Positions 1-11,239 of a stretch of DNA of 64,000 nucleotides are shown here, one piece after another. Each line of letters starts with the position of its first letter. Position 1 is the stretch's first letter. The DNA lies in contig NZ_LR594659.1 of the NCBI RefSeq assembly GCF_901827155.1, forward strand, positions 372,001 to 436,000, written 5' to 3'. The notes under the pieces are model-generated. The model made no database searches. It was given only the letters and a program-made list of their open reading frames with translations, and was not told the DNA's origin. Made by a program: the position numbers and the translations under genes. The DNA is from Variovorax sp. PBL-H6 (GTDB taxonomy: Bacteria > Pseudomonadota > Gammaproteobacteria > Burkholderiales > Burkholderiaceae_C).

Positions 1-1
1 A

Positions 2-808
2 GGCCTCAGCACGCTGGTGCGAGAGATGGAGCGCCAACTCGGCGCGCGCCTGTTCGACCGCACTACACGCATGGTCGGCCTGACGGCCGCGGGGCGGCGC
101 CTGCTGCCGGTGGTCGAGCGCGTGCTGGGCGAGCTGGACGAGGTCACGGGCCGCCTTGGCGCCGAGGGCGACGAAGCTCGACAGACGCTGCGAGTTGCCG
201 CCACCCCGCTGGTGTCCTCGAACCTGCTGCCACAGGTCTTCGCCCGCTTCCGCGAAAGCCATCCACGCATCCGGCTCAAGCTCTTCGATGCCGACCTTCG
301 CGCCGTGGAAGCGCTGGTGGTCGAGGGCGAGGCCGACATGGGCCTGGGCTTCTTCTTCAAGGCAGCGCCGGGGCTGGACCGTTCGCCCGTGGGCCACTTC
401 CAGCTGATGCGCGTGACGCCGGCGCAGGACGATGAAGCGACGCCCGTCGGCAGCGCACCATGGTCCTCGCTGCGTGGCGCGCAGCTGCTCGGCCTGCCGC
501 CGAGCAATCCGATCCAGAAGCTGATCGACGGCCACCTGGCGAGCGTCGGCCAGGCCGATCCGAACCGCCTTGCGTTCAACTTCTTCGGAACCCTGATCTC
601 GATGGTCGAGGCGGGATTCGGCAGCGCCGTGATGCCGACCTTCGCGCTGGCGGCCTGCCGGCGGCACCGGGTGCGGACCGACCTGCTGGTCAAGCCGAAG
701 GTCGAACTGGACTTCTACCGCATCACCAAGCGCGGCGTGCAGGAGACCGAGGCCATGCAGGCCTTCTGCAAGACGCTGGTCAAGGCCTTGCCGGCCTTGT
801 CGCGATAG
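2..808 (+). CDS. LysR family transcriptional regulator, 5' end cut by window
   Basis: DNA-binding regulator. The reading frame is already open at base 2 and encodes the second half of a LysR winged helix (LSTLVREMERQLGARLFDRT, then LTAAGRRLL), so the true start lies before the window and the GTG at 17 is internal. The rest matches a LysR effector-binding domain: the segment around residues 55-95 resembles the first subdomain, and a hydrophobic strand SMVEAGFGSAVMP lies near residue 200. The gene converges on xth with 12 bases between stops. Target and ligand cannot be inferred, because the usual divergent target would be upstream. Confidence 0.9.
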   Translation, partial: GLSTLVREMERQLGARLFDRTTRMVGLTAAGRRLLPVVERVLGELDEVTGRLGAEGDEARQTLRVAATPLVSSNLLPQVFARFRESHPRIRLKLFDADLRAVEALVVEGEADMGLGFFFKAAPGLDRSPVGHFQLMRVTPAQDDEATPVGSAPWSSLRGAQLLGLPPSNPIQKLIDGHLASVGQADPNRLAFNFFGTLISMVEAGFGSAVMPTFALAACRRHRVRTDLLVKPKVELDFYRITKRGVQETEAMQAFCKTLVKALPALSR

Positions 809-820
809 CTCGCGCCGCAG

Positions 821-1624
821 TTACAGCGTGAAGTCGTAGTCGACCGTGATCGGCGCGTGGTCGCTGAACTTGATGGTCTTGAAGATCTGCTCGTTGCGCG
901 CGTGCCTGGCGATGGCCGGCGTGGCCAGGTGGTAGTCCAGCCGCCAGCCCACGTTCTTTGCGTACGCCTGTCCGCGGTTGCTCCACCAGGTGTAGGCCTC
1001 GTCGGTGGCGTCGGGCTTGAGCATGCGGTAGACGTCGACCAGGCCCGCGCCCTCGGCGCCCTCGTCGAGCAGCCGGGTCATCCAGGCCCGCTCCTCGGGC
1101 AGGAAGCCGCTGTTCTTCTGGTTGCCGCGCCAGTTCTTGAGGTCGATCTCCTTGTGCGCGATGTTGATGTCGCCGCACAGCACGAACTCCCGCTCGCGCT
1201 TGAGGGCGATGAGATGCGGGAAGAAGCCCTTGAGGAAGCGGTACTTCGCCGCCTGTCTCTCCTCGCCCGAGGAGCCGCTCGGGAAATAGCAGCTGATCAC
1301 CGAGAACTTGCGCTGCGGCGTATCGAAGCGCAGCTCGAGGTAGCGGCCTTCAGCGTCGAATTCCCTGTCGCCCCAGCCCACCACGACTTCGCCGGGCTCG
1401 TGCCTGGTGTAGATCGCAGTGCCCGCGTAGCCCTTCTTCTCCGCAAAATGGAAGTAGCCTTTGAGGCCGGCCATGGCCTCGAAGCGGCCTTCGATGTCGC
1501 TCGCCTGGACGCGGATCTCCTGCATGCAAATACAATCCGGCGCCAGTTCGGCCACCCAGTCGGCGACACCCTTGGTCGCAGCCGAGCGCAGGCCATTGAG
1601 GTTGAGGCTGGTGAGTTTGAACAC
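821..1624 (-). CDS. xth: Exodeoxyribonuclease III
   Basis: DNA repair enzyme of the exonuclease III/AP endonuclease family, which nicks at abasic sites and degrades 3' ends. The protein has the family blocks in order: LTSLNLNGLRSA at the N terminus, CMQEIRVQ (metal-binding Glu), GDINIAHKEIDLKNW in the middle, GWRLDYHLATP, and SDHAPITVDY with the catalytic Asp-His at the C terminus. I chose the GTG at 1624, which places the conserved FKLTSLNLNG right after the start and gives 267 residues. A longer frame to 1756 adds 44 residues without family character. The start sits 13 bases from the pyrE start on the other strand. Confidence 0.93.
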   Translation of the reverse strand: MFKLTSLNLNGLRSAATKGVADWVAELAPDCICMQEIRVQASDIEGRFEAMAGLKGYFHFAEKKGYAGTAIYTRHEPGEVVVGWGDREFDAEGRYLELRFDTPQRKFSVISCYFPSGSSGEERQAAKYRFLKGFFPHLIALKREREFVLCGDINIAHKEIDLKNWRGNQKNSGFLPEERAWMTRLLDEGAEGAGLVDVYRMLKPDATDEAYTWWSNRGQAYAKNVGWRLDYHLATPAIARHARNEQIFKTIKFSDHAPITVDYDFTL

Positions 1625-1637
1625 GAGGACGTTCCGG

Positions 1638-2330
1638 ATGGCTGAAAAGATGGCAAAGACAGGAGAAGAGGGCGCGCTGGCCCAGGCATTCGTGCACTTC
1701 GCGCTCGAATCCGGGGTGCTGCGCTTCGGCCAGTTCAAGACCAAGGCCGGCCGCATGAGTCCCTACTTCTTCAATGCGGGGCTGTTCGACGACGGCGCGA
1801 AGCTCGCGCGGCTGGCGGCATTTTATGCAGACCGGTTGATCGCCAGCGGGCTTGAATTCGACATGATCTTCGGCCCCGCCTACAAGGGCATCCCGCTGGG
1901 CGCGACGGTGGCGGCCGAGCTGGCCCGGCGTGGGCGCAACGTGCCCTTCGCCTACAACCGCAAGGAAGCCAAGGACCACGGCGAGGGCGGCACGCTCGTC
2001 GGTGCGCCGCTGTCGGGCCGGGTGCTGATCGTCGACGACGTCATGTCGGCGGGCACGGCGGTGCGCGAGTCGATCGCCGCCATCCGCAGCGCGGGCGCCA
2101 CGCCGCATGCGGTGGCCATCGCGCTGGACCGCCAGGAGAAGGCGACCGAGAACGGCGTCGATGTCGACCACAGCGCTGTGCAATATGTCCGCCAGCAGCT
2201 CGGAATGCAGGTGGTGGCGATCGCGACGCTTGACGACTTGTTACAGTATCTGTCGGGGCGCGCGGACGACGAGTTGAGCGCCCACCGGCAGGGAGTGCTG
2301 GACTATCGGGCCCGCTACGGCGCGGGTTGA
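1638..2330 (+). CDS. pyrE: Orotate phosphoribosyltransferase
   Basis: Converts orotate and PRPP to orotidine monophosphate in pyrimidine synthesis. The 230-residue protein carries FGPAYKGIPLG and the PRPP-binding signature VLIVDDVMSAGTA typical of type I phosphoribosyltransferases. The ATG at 1638 is preceded by CGAGGAC at a suitable distance; a second in-frame ATG at 1650 is possible. Divergent to xth with almost no space between the starts, so its promoter must lie inside the xth coding sequence. Confidence 0.95.
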   Translation: MAEKMAKTGEEGALAQAFVHFALESGVLRFGQFKTKAGRMSPYFFNAGLFDDGAKLARLAAFYADRLIASGLEFDMIFGPAYKGIPLGATVAAELARRGRNVPFAYNRKEAKDHGEGGTLVGAPLSGRVLIVDDVMSAGTAVRESIAAIRSAGATPHAVAIALDRQEKATENGVDVDHSAVQYVRQQLGMQVVAIATLDDLLQYLSGRADDELSAHRQGVLDYRARYGAG

Positions 2331-2354
2331 CCTCAACCGCTTGAAGGATCGACG

Positions 2355-3020
2355 GTGGCGCGCATGCAGTACACACGGATTCGAATGCTGGCGCTGCTGC
2401 CGCTGGCTGCGGCGGCCGTGGTCCATGCCCAGCGGGCCACCGGCGGTCCCGGCATCTACAGCTGCACCGACGCCCGCGGCCGCACGATCACGGCCGACCG
2501 GCCGATCCCCGATTGCGCCGACCGCGAACAGCGCGAGCTCAGCCCCAGCGGAAGCGTGCGGCGCAAGCTCGAACCCACCTACACGGCGCGCGAGCAGGCC
2601 GAGCGCGACGAGCGCGAGCGACAGGTACAGCTGCAGGCAGCACGCCAGCGTGAAGAGCAGCGGCGCGAGCGCGCGCTGCTGATCCGCTATCCGAACCCGG
2701 CCGCGCACGACCGCGAGCGCGCCGAGGCGCTGGTGCAGATCGATGCGGTGATCACTGCCGCTCGCAGGCGCCTGAGTGAGCTCGCCGAGGAGCGCCGCAA
2801 GATCGACGACGAGCTCGAGTTCTACGCCAAGGATGTCGCCAAGGCCCCGGCTGCCCTGCGGCGCAAGGTCGACGACAACACGAAGAGCATGACGGTGCAG
2901 AACCGCTTCATTGCCGACCAGGACGACGAGAAGAAGCGCGTGAACGCCCGCTTCGATGAAGAGCGTACGCGCCTGCGGCCGCTGTGGGCCGGCACTGCAC
3001 CGGCTATCACCACGCGCTGA
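2355..3020 (+). CDS. DUF4124 domain secreted protein with coiled coil
   Basis: Exported protein of unknown function. Residues 1-25 form a signal peptide ending in VHAQ. Residues 35-65 show the DUF4124 pattern (GIYSCTDARGRTITADRPI). The rest is strongly charged and predicted helical, with Glu/Arg-rich heptads from about residue 75 to 115 and 130 to 200, consistent with a coiled coil in the periplasm. The GTG at 2355 has GAAGGA six bases upstream; an ATG at 2364 is an alternative. It follows pyrE by 24 bases and converges on gatB. No enzymatic motif is visible. Confidence 0.8.
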   Translation: MARMQYTRIRMLALLPLAAAAVVHAQRATGGPGIYSCTDARGRTITADRPIPDCADREQRELSPSGSVRRKLEPTYTAREQAERDERERQVQLQAARQREEQRRERALLIRYPNPAAHDRERAEALVQIDAVITAARRRLSELAEERRKIDDELEFYAKDVAKAPAALRRKVDDNTKSMTVQNRFIADQDDEKKRVNARFDEERTRLRPLWAGTAPAITTR

Positions 3021-3029
3021 CGTCGTCCC

Positions 3030-4508
3030 CTATCCCAGCTTCGCCTTCAGCAGCGCATTGACCTGCGCCGGGTTGGCCTTGCCCTGGCTGGCCTTCATCA
3101 CCTGGCCGACCAGCGCATTGAAGGCCTTGTCCTTGCCGGCGCGGTATTCATCGATGTTCCTGGGGTTGGCGGCCAGCACGGCGTCAATGATCTTCTCGAG
3201 CGCGCCGGTGTCGCTCATCTGCTTCAGGCCCTTGGCCTCGATGAGCGCGTCGACCTCCTGGCCTTCGCCGGTCCACATTGCATCGAAAACCTGGCGCGCG
3301 GCGTTGTTGGAGACGGTTCCGTCGCCAATGCGCCCGATCAGCGCCGCGAGCTGGGTGGCCGTGACCGGCGCCTGGGCGATGTCGATGTCCTGCTGGTTCA
3401 GCCGGCGGGCGATCTCGCCGGTGATCCAGTTGCTCGCGAGCTTGGGCGCGGCGCCCGCCCGCACGGCCTCGTCGAAGTAGCGGGCCAGGGCCGGGCTCTG
3501 GGTGAGCTGCGTCGCGTCGTAGTCGGAGAGGCCGTGCTCGCGGACATAGCGCTCCGCCATGGCGCGCGGCAGTTCGGGCATCTGGGCGCGCACGCGCTCG
3601 ATCCACTCCGGCGCGATCGCCAGCGGCGGCAGGTCGGGATCGGGGAAGTAGCGGTAATCGGCCGCGTCTTCCTTGGTGCGCATGGCGCGGGTCTCGCCCG
3701 TTTCGGGGTCGAACAGCACGGTGGCCTGCTGGATCGCGCGCCCGTCCTCCAGCTCGCCGATCTGCCAGCGGATCTCGTAGTCGATCGCCTGCTGCATGAA
3801 CTTGAAACTGTTGAGGTTCTTGATTTCGCGTCGCGTGCCCAGCGGCGCGCCGGGCCGCCGCACCGAGACGTTGGCGTCGCAGCGGAAACTGCCTTCCTGC
3901 ATGTTGCCGTCGCAGATGCCGATCCAGGTCACGATCTTGTGCAGCTCGCGCGCGTAGGCAACGGCCTCGGCGGTGGAGCGCATGTCGGGCTCGGTCACGA
4001 TCTCCAGCAGCGGCGTGCCGGCGCGGTTCAGGTCGATGCCCGACTGGCCGACGAAGTCCTCGTGCAGCGACTTGCCCGCGTCTTCCTCGAGGTGGGCGCG
4101 CACCAGGCGCACGGTCTTCTTCTCGTCGCCGAGGAAGAAGGCCACCGAGCCGCCCTGCACGACCGGGATCTCGTATTGGCTGATCTGGTAGCCCTTGGGC
4201 AGGTCGGGGTAGAAGTAGTTCTTGCGCGCGAACACGCTGCGTGGCGCGATGTGCGAGCCGAGCGCCAGCCCGAGCTTGATGGCGCGCTCGACGGCGCCCT
4301 TGTTCATCACCGGCAGCGTGCCGGGCAGCGCCAGGTCGACTGCGCTGGCCTGGGTGTTGGGCTCCGCCCCGAAAGCAGTGGAGGCGCGGCTGAAGATCTT
4401 GCTTGCGGTCGAGAGCTGCGCGTGGGTCTCGAAGCCGATGATGACTTCATAGCCCTGCACCAATGGGCCGGTCGGGCGGCCTTCCTGCATTTGTTCGAAC
4501 GAGTTCAT
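3030..4508 (-). CDS. gatB: Asp-tRNA(Asn)/Glu-tRNA(Gln) amidotransferase subunit B
   Basis: Subunit B of the GatCAB amidotransferase, which binds misacylated tRNA, activates the acyl group with ATP and couples it to ammonia from GatA. The 492-residue protein has the family N terminus ([20 protein letters not shown]), [27 protein letters not shown], and a C-terminal helical YqeY-like tail ending [16 protein letters not shown]. It is the last gene of gatC-gatA-gatB, one base after the gatA stop, which implies translational coupling. Confidence 0.97.
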   Translation of the reverse strand: MNSFEQMQEGRPTGPLVQGYEVIIGFETHAQLSTASKIFSRASTAFGAEPNTQASAVDLALPGTLPVMNKGAVERAIKLGLALGSHIAPRSVFARKNYFYPDLPKGYQISQYEIPVVQGGSVAFFLGDEKKTVRLVRAHLEEDAGKSLHEDFVGQSGIDLNRAGTPLLEIVTEPDMRSTAEAVAYARELHKIVTWIGICDGNMQEGSFRCDANVSVRRPGAPLGTRREIKNLNSFKFMQQAIDYEIRWQIGELEDGRAIQQATVLFDPETGETRAMRTKEDAADYRYFPDPDLPPLAIAPEWIERVRAQMPELPRAMAERYVREHGLSDYDATQLTQSPALARYFDEAVRAGAAPKLASNWITGEIARRLNQQDIDIAQAPVTATQLAALIGRIGDGTVSNNAARQVFDAMWTGEGQEVDALIEAKGLKQMSDTGALEKIIDAVLAANPRNIDEYRAGKDKAFNALVGQVMKASQGKANPAQVNALLKAKLG

Positions 4509-4509
4509 G

Positions 4510-5997
4510 TCAAAAGCCCTGCGGCTTGTGCCGGTGCCAGTCGGTGGCCTGCTGGAAGCGGTGCGCGGCGTTCAGCAGCTTCACTTCGCCGAAGTAGTTG
4601 CCGATCAGCTGCAGGCCTACCGGCATGCCGCCGTCGAAGCCGGCCGGCACGCTCATGCCCGGCAGGCCTGCCAGCGAGGCGGGCAGGGTGAAGATGTCGG
4701 CCAGGTAGTCGGCCACCGGGTCGTCGCCATGCTCGCCCAGCTTCCATGCGACCGTGGGCGCGGCCGGGCCGGCGATCAGGTCGCAATGCGCGAAAGCCTG
4801 CTGGAAGTCGTCGGCGATCATGCGGCGCACCTTCTGCGCCTGCAGGTAGTAGGCGTCGTAATAACCGTGCGAAAGCACGTAGGTGCCGATCATGATGCGG
4901 CGCTTGACCTCGTCGCCGAAACCTTCCTCGCGCGTTCTGGCGTACATGTCGGCGAGATCACGATAGTCGGCTGCGCGGTGGCCGAACTTGACGCCATCGA
5001 AGCGGCTGAGGTTGGAGCTCGCCTCGGCCGCCGCGATGATGTAGTAGACCGGGATCGAGAGTTCGGTACGCGGCAGGGTGACCTCGACCCGCTTCGCACC
5101 CAGCTTCTCGTACTCGGCCAGAGCAGCCTCTACGGCGGCACGCACGCCAGGGGCCACGCCACCGCCCAGGAACTCGCGCGGCACGCCGATGCGCAGGCCC
5201 GCGAGCGAATCGCCCAGGCCACGGGTGAAGTCCTCGGCCGGCTTGTCGAGCGAAGTCGAGTCGCGCTCCGGGTCCGGTCCGCAGAGGGCGGACAGCATCA
5301 GGGCGCAGTCCTCGGCCGAGCGGGCCAGGGGGCCGGCCTGGTCCAAGCTGGAGGCGAAGGCCACCATGCCGTAACGCGAGGCGCGTCCGTACGTGGGCTT
5401 GATGCCGGTCACACCGCAGAAGGAGGCGGGCTGCCGGATCGAGCCGCCGGTGTCGGTGCCGGTGGCCGCCGGCACCAGGCGCGCGGCCACGGCGACGGCG
5501 CTGCCGCCGGAGGAGCCACCCGGAATGCGCGTGCGGTCCCAGGGGTTGCGCACCGGCACGGCATGGTCGAAGCCCACGGCGGGCACGGCCACGTTCTCGT
5601 TGGCCGAGCCCATCGCGAACTCGTCGCAGCTGAGCTTGCCGAGGTTCACGGCCCCCGCCTCGGCCAGCTTGCGCACCACCGTCGCATCGAAGGGCGAGCG
5701 GTATCCGGCCAGGATGCGTGAGCCTGCGGTGGTCGGCAGGTCGGCGGTGACGAAGATGTCCTTGTGCGCGATCGGCACGCCCGACAAGGGCTGGGCGGTG
5801 CCGGCAGCCAGTTGGGCATCGGCCGCTCGCGCCTGGGACAGGGCGAATGCGTCGTCGAGCGCCACGAAGGCACCGAGGTCCTGGTGCTCCCGGATGCGTG
5901 CCAGCTGGTGCTGGGCGACTTCGACGGCCGAGACCTTGCGCTCGCGCAGGGCGTGGGCCAGCTCGGCCACACCCATCTCATGGAGTTCTCCGCTCAT
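4510..5997 (-). CDS. gatA: Asp-tRNA(Asn)/Glu-tRNA(Gln) amidotransferase subunit A
   Basis: Amidase-signature glutaminase subunit that supplies ammonia to GatB. The 495-residue protein contains the Ser-cisSer-Lys triad: Lys79 in PIAHKD, Ser162 in the glycine-serine loop GGSSGGS (160-166) and Ser186 in [11 protein letters not shown]. The ATG at 5997 overlaps the gatC stop by four bases (ATGA). The frame stays open far upstream on this strand, but that extension crosses gatC, the intergenic region and antisense mreB, so it is not part of the gene. Confidence 0.97.
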   Translation of the reverse strand: MSGELHEMGVAELAHALRERKVSAVEVAQHQLARIREHQDLGAFVALDDAFALSQARAADAQLAAGTAQPLSGVPIAHKDIFVTADLPTTAGSRILAGYRSPFDATVVRKLAEAGAVNLGKLSCDEFAMGSANENVAVPAVGFDHAVPVRNPWDRTRIPGGSSGGSAVAVAARLVPAATGTDTGGSIRQPASFCGVTGIKPTYGRASRYGMVAFASSLDQAGPLARSAEDCALMLSALCGPDPERDSTSLDKPAEDFTRGLGDSLAGLRIGVPREFLGGGVAPGVRAAVEAALAEYEKLGAKRVEVTLPRTELSIPVYYIIAAAEASSNLSRFDGVKFGHRAADYRDLADMYARTREEGFGDEVKRRIMIGTYVLSHGYYDAYYLQAQKVRRMIADDFQQAFAHCDLIAGPAAPTVAWKLGEHGDDPVADYLADIFTLPASLAGLPGMSVPAGFDGGMPVGLQLIGNYFGEVKLLNAAHRFQQATDWHRHKPQGF

Positions 5998-6293
5998 TCG
6001 ATCACCTTCGGTACCAGGAACAGCCCGTTCTCGACGGCGGGTGCGCTGCGCTGATTGAGCTCGCGCTGATTCGGCTCGCTGGCCACGTCCTCCGCCAGAC
6101 GCAGCGTCACGTCCTGGATGGCCGCCACGGGATGGGACAGCGGCTCGACACCGGTGGTGTCGACCGCGCGCATGCGTTCCACCAATTCGAAGAAGCCGTT
6201 GATCTGGCCCAGCATTCGCTCGCTTTCGGCGGGCGCGAGTTCGAGCCGGGCGAGCGATGCGATGCGCGCGATATCTGAAGAAGTGAGGGACAT
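5994..6293 (-). CDS. gatC: Asp-tRNA(Asn)/Glu-tRNA(Gln) amidotransferase subunit C
   Basis: Small subunit that stabilises the GatA-GatB interface. The 99-residue product starts [19 protein letters not shown], the normal GatC start, and contains the central VEPLSHPV segment. I chose the ATG at 6293 rather than an upstream in-frame ATG at 6350, because the family begins here. First gene of the minus-strand gatCAB operon, divergent from mreB across a 238-base region. Confidence 0.95.
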   Translation of the reverse strand: MSLTSSDIARIASLARLELAPAESERMLGQINGFFELVERMRAVDTTGVEPLSHPVAAIQDVTLRLAEDVASEPNQRELNQRSAPAVENGLFLVPKVIE

Positions 6294-6369
6294 CGGAAAC
6301 AGCGGGGAAAGAACAGAGCCCCGAGTGCCGCCAAAGGTCATACTTTGCACCGTTGGAGGGTGCGCCTGA

Positions 6370-7575
<1,206 letters not shown>

Positions 7576-7705
7576 ATGTTGCTCGCCTCCAGGTCGCGCG
7601 CACTTCAGGTCGCGCTCCCCGTCCCGAACGGGGGCGGCGCCTGCGCTCCGGCAAAGCCGGTCCCGCGGCACGCCCCGAACAGTCCGGCTCATGGCATAAA
7701 GCAGC

Positions 7706-8698
7706 ATGCCGCTCGGCACCCTTGACCGCACTGCGCCGCCCCTGTTCAACCAGGGACCCTCGGCGCTCAGCAAGCTGATCTTCTTCAGCGCGTTGGCGCT
7801 ATTCCTGATGGTGGCCGATGCCCGCTTCAACATCGTGCAGCCGCTGCGCGCGGCAATCGGAGCGGTGCTTTATCCGGTGCAGTGGCTCGCCCTGAAGCCC
7901 GTGCAACTGGTGGTGGGCGGCGGCCGCTACCTCGAAGACCTGCAAACCGCGCAGGCCAGGGAGGCCGATGCGCGCAAGGCGCTGGCGCTGCAGTCCGAAC
8001 GCGCCGGGCAGGCCGACACCCTGGCGCAGGAGAACGCCCGGCTGCGCTCGCTGCTCGAGTTGCGCCAGATTACGCAGACGCCGGGCCGCGCGGCCGAGGT
8101 GCTGTACGACGCAGCCGACCCTTACACCCGCAAGCTGGTGATCGATCAAGGTATGACCCACGGCATCGCGGCCGGCTCGCCGGTGATCGACGAGCATGGC
8201 GTGGTGGGGCAGGTCACGCAGGTCCAGCCCTTCACCAGCGAGATCACGCTGGTGATCGACCGCGACCTGTCGATCCCGGTGCAGAACGTGCGCACCGGCG
8301 CGCGCAGCGTCGCCTTCGGCGATGCCAGCGCGCATGGCGGCGGCCTGGAGCTGCGCTTCACGGCCGCCAACGCCGATGTGCAGGAGGGTGACCTCCTCAC
8401 CACCAGCGGGGTCGACGGCGTCTACCCGCCGGGTTTGCCGGTGGCGAAGATCGACCGCATCGACCGTCGCGCCGACTCCGCCTTCGCCCGCATCCACTGC
8501 CAGCCCATGGCCCATGTGACGGCCGCGCGCTACGTGCTCGTGCTGTCGCCCACGGGCAACCAGCTGCCCAAGGCGGCGCCCGCCGCAGCGGCTGACGCCA
8601 ATCCGTCGGCCAAAAAGAGGGCGGACCGGGCCGGCGCCAAGGCGGAGAAGGCCGGAAAGGCCGACAAAGCCGAGAAGAAAGAGGGCCGCACCCCATGA
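7706..8698 (+). CDS. mreC: Rod shape-determining protein MreC
   Basis: Bitopic membrane scaffold linking MreB to PBP2 and MreD. The 330-residue protein has a cytoplasmic tail, one membrane helix at about residues 24-40, a coiled coil around residues 75-120 ([20 protein letters not shown]), then the periplasmic beta domains. The last 40 residues are a low-complexity Ala/Lys tail ([20 protein letters not shown]). It follows mreB by 130 bases containing small inverted repeats (for example 7617-7633), and overlaps mreD by four bases. Confidence 0.94.
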   Translation: MPLGTLDRTAPPLFNQGPSALSKLIFFSALALFLMVADARFNIVQPLRAAIGAVLYPVQWLALKPVQLVVGGGRYLEDLQTAQAREADARKALALQSERAGQADTLAQENARLRSLLELRQITQTPGRAAEVLYDAADPYTRKLVIDQGMTHGIAAGSPVIDEHGVVGQVTQVQPFTSEITLVIDRDLSIPVQNVRTGARSVAFGDASAHGGGLELRFTAANADVQEGDLLTTSGVDGVYPPGLPVAKIDRIDRRADSAFARIHCQPMAHVTAARYVLVLSPTGNQLPKAAPAAAADANPSAKKRADRAGAKAEKAGKADKAEKKEGRTP

Positions 8699-9216
8699 TC
8701 ATGCGTCCCGGCCACCAGCAGCTGCTGCTGCCGGTCAACCCGCTGTTCATCTGGGCCAGCCTGATCGTGGCGCTGCTGATCAACATGGTGCCGATCGGCC
8801 GCGCCGCGTGGCTGCCCGACTTGCTGGCGTTGGCCATCGTGTTCTGGAGCGTGCACCAGCCGGCGCGCATCGGCATCGGCGCCGCCTTCGTGTTCGGGCT
8901 GCTGATGGACGTGCACCAGACCGCGCTGCTGGGTCAGCATGCGCTGTCGTACACCACGCTGGGCTTCTTCGCAATCATGGTCCATCGGCGGCTGCTCTGG
9001 TATCCGCTGCTGTCGCAGGCGCTGCAGGTGCTGCCGCTGTTCGTCATCTCGCACCTGATCGAGGTGGCGATCCGCATGCTCGGTGGTGGCATTTTCCCCG
9101 GCTGGGACTTCCTGGTCGGGCCGGTTGTCGAGGCGGCCCTGTGGCCCTTCGTGACCCTGCTGCTGCTGGCGCCGCAACGGCGTGCTCCCGAGCCCGATGC
9201 CAACCGACCCCTGTAA
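8695..9216 (+). CDS. mreD: Rod shape-determining protein MreD
   Basis: Small integral membrane protein of the elongasome. The 173-residue product is almost entirely hydrophobic, with about five membrane segments, and includes the family-typical LPDLLALAIVFWSVHQP and GLLMDVHQTALLGQHAL. The ATG at 8695 overlaps the mreC stop (ATGA), so the two are translationally coupled. mrdA follows 55 bases downstream. Confidence 0.93.
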   Translation: MIMRPGHQQLLLPVNPLFIWASLIVALLINMVPIGRAAWLPDLLALAIVFWSVHQPARIGIGAAFVFGLLMDVHQTALLGQHALSYTTLGFFAIMVHRRLLWYPLLSQALQVLPLFVISHLIEVAIRMLGGGIFPGWDFLVGPVVEAALWPFVTLLLLAPQRRAPEPDANRPL

Positions 9217-9271
9217 CAGACCCCGAGGCCGTCTTGCTCCGCGCCCGCGGGCAGCGTAGGCTTCGCGCGCC

Positions 9272-11239
9272 ATGACCGAACTCCGCAACGTCGCCGCAGA
9301 TCTCGCACGCTTCAAGCGCCGCGTGCTGGTGATCGGCCTCGTGGTACTGGTCGCCTTCGGACTCCTGTGCGCGCGGCTCTTCTTCCTGCAGGTGGTGCGG
9401 CATGAAGACCTCGCGGAGCAGGCCGAGAGCAACCGCACGGCAGTGGTGCCCGTGGTGCCCAACCGCGGCCTGATCCTGGACCGCAATGGCATCGTGCTGG
9501 CCTCCAACTATTCGGCGTACACGCTGGAGATCACGCCCTCGAAGGTCGACAGCCTGGAGGACACCATCGACAGCCTGGGCGAGGTGGTAGAGGTTTCGCA
9601 ACGCGACCGCCGCCGCTTCAAGCGCCTGCGCGAAGACTCGCGCAGCTTCGACTCGATCCCGATCCGCACCCGCCTGAGCGACGAGGAAGTCGCCCGCTTC
9701 GCAGCGCAGCGCTACCGCTTTCCGGGCGTCGAGATCAAGGCGCGGCTGTTCCGGAACTATCCCAACGGCGAACTTGCTTCCCACGTGCTCGGCTACATCG
9801 GCCGCATCAACCAGCGCGAGAAGGCGGCGATGGAGGAGTGGAGCGAGGAAGACCAGGCCAACTACAAGGGCACCGACTACATCGGCAAGCTGGGCATCGA
9901 GCAGAGCTACGAGAAGACGCTGCACGGGCAGACCGGCGTCGAGCAAATGGAAACCTCGGCCGGCGGCCGTGCGGTGCGGCGGCTCGGCAGCCACCCGGCC
10001 ACCCCGGGAAACACGGTCAAGCTCTCGCTCGACATCAAGCTGCAGAAGCTGGTCGAAGACATGTTCGGCGAGCGTCGCGGTGCCCTGGTGGCGGTCGATC
10101 CCAACACGGGCGAGATCCTGGCCTTCGTGTCCAAGCCCACCTTCGATCCGAACCTGTTCGTGGAGGGCATCGACAACGAGAGCTGGCAGGCGCTCAACGA
10201 GTCGATCGACAAGCCGCTGCTGAACCGGGCGCTTCGCGGCACCTACCCGCCGGGTTCCACCTACAAGCCCTTCATGGCGCTGGCCGCGCTGCAGCTCAAC
10301 AAGCGCGCGCCGAGCCTGGTGGTCAACGATCCCGGCTTCTACACCTTCGGCGGCCACACCTTCCGAAGCCACGAGGGCGGCCTGGGCGGCGTCGACATGC
10401 ACCGCGCCATCCAGATGTCGAGCAACACCTACTTCTATTCGCTGGCGGTCGACCTGGGCGTGGACGCCATCCACGACTTCATGAAGCCGCTGGGTTTCGG
10501 CCAGATCACCGGCATCGACCTTCAAGGGGAGGTGCGCGGTCTGCTGCCCAGCACGACCTGGAAGCGCGAAGCCTACAAGCGCCCCGAGATGAAGAAGTGG
10601 TACCCGGGCGAGACCGTCTCACTCGGCATCGGCCAAGGCTACAACAGCTTCACCATGCTGCAGCTCGCGATGGCCGAGGCCACGCTGGCCAACGGCGGCA
10701 CCAAGTACCGCCCGCACCTGGTGCAGGCCATCAAGGACACGGTGACCGGGGAGGTGAACGAACTCCCGCAGGCGCCGGGCGAGAGCCTCGGCTACCAGCC
10801 CAAGCACGTGGACCTGGTGCGCAACGCGCTCGTGGCGGTGAACAAGGGCGGCACCGGCACGCGCGTTTTCGCGGGCGCGCCCTACAACTCGGCCGGCAAG
10901 ACCGGAACCGCACAAGCGGTGACATGGGGCCAGAACACCAAGTACAACGCCAAGGCACTCGAGGAACACCAACGCGACCACTCGCTGTTCGCGGCCTTCG
11001 CGCCGGCCGAGGCGCCGAAAATCGCGATTGCCGTGATCGTCGAGAACGCCGGCTTCGGAGCGGCGGCGGCGGCGCCCATCGTGCGCCGTGTGTTCGACTA
11101 CTGGCTGGCTGACCAATACCCGAACGAGCAGGACCTGTCGGCGGTGCAGGCTGGCAAGGCTGGGGCGCCCATAGGAAAGCCGCGCGTGGGGAGCGAGTTG
11201 CCCTGGCCCATCGTGAGCGGCGCTGCGACGGCGCCCTGA
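9272..11239 (+). CDS. mrdA: Penicillin-binding protein 2, peptidoglycan D,D-transpeptidase
   Basis: Elongation-specific transpeptidase that cross-links side-wall peptidoglycan. The 655-residue class B PBP has an N-terminal membrane helix (about 20-40), a dimerisation/pedestal domain, and a transpeptidase domain with Ser329 in GSTYKP (SxxK), SSN at 383-385 and KTG at 543-545. It has a Gly/Pro/Ala-rich tail after residue 625. It completes the mre cluster. Its stop is about 105 bases before a strong hairpin. Confidence 0.96.
   Translation: MTELRNVAADLARFKRRVLVIGLVVLVAFGLLCARLFFLQVVRHEDLAEQAESNRTAVVPVVPNRGLILDRNGIVLASNYSAYTLEITPSKVDSLEDTIDSLGEVVEVSQRDRRRFKRLREDSRSFDSIPIRTRLSDEEVARFAAQRYRFPGVEIKARLFRNYPNGELASHVLGYIGRINQREKAAMEEWSEEDQANYKGTDYIGKLGIEQSYEKTLHGQTGVEQMETSAGGRAVRRLGSHPATPGNTVKLSLDIKLQKLVEDMFGERRGALVAVDPNTGEILAFVSKPTFDPNLFVEGIDNESWQALNESIDKPLLNRALRGTYPPGSTYKPFMALAALQLNKRAPSLVVNDPGFYTFGGHTFRSHEGGLGGVDMHRAIQMSSNTYFYSLAVDLGVDAIHDFMKPLGFGQITGIDLQGEVRGLLPSTTWKREAYKRPEMKKWYPGETVSLGIGQGYNSFTMLQLAMAEATLANGGTKYRPHLVQAIKDTVTGEVNELPQAPGESLGYQPKHVDLVRNALVAVNKGGTGTRVFAGAPYNSAGKTGTAQAVTWGQNTKYNAKALEEHQRDHSLFAAFAPAEAPKIAIAVIVENAGFGAAAAAPIVRRVFDYWLADQYPNEQDLSAVQAGKAGAPIGKPRVGSELPWPIVSGAATAP

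Noticed and set aside
7617..7705. Small inverted repeats between mreB and mreC as a terminator
   Set aside because: The stems are GC-rich but no T-run follows, and mreC-mreD-mrdA must be expressed with or after mreB.
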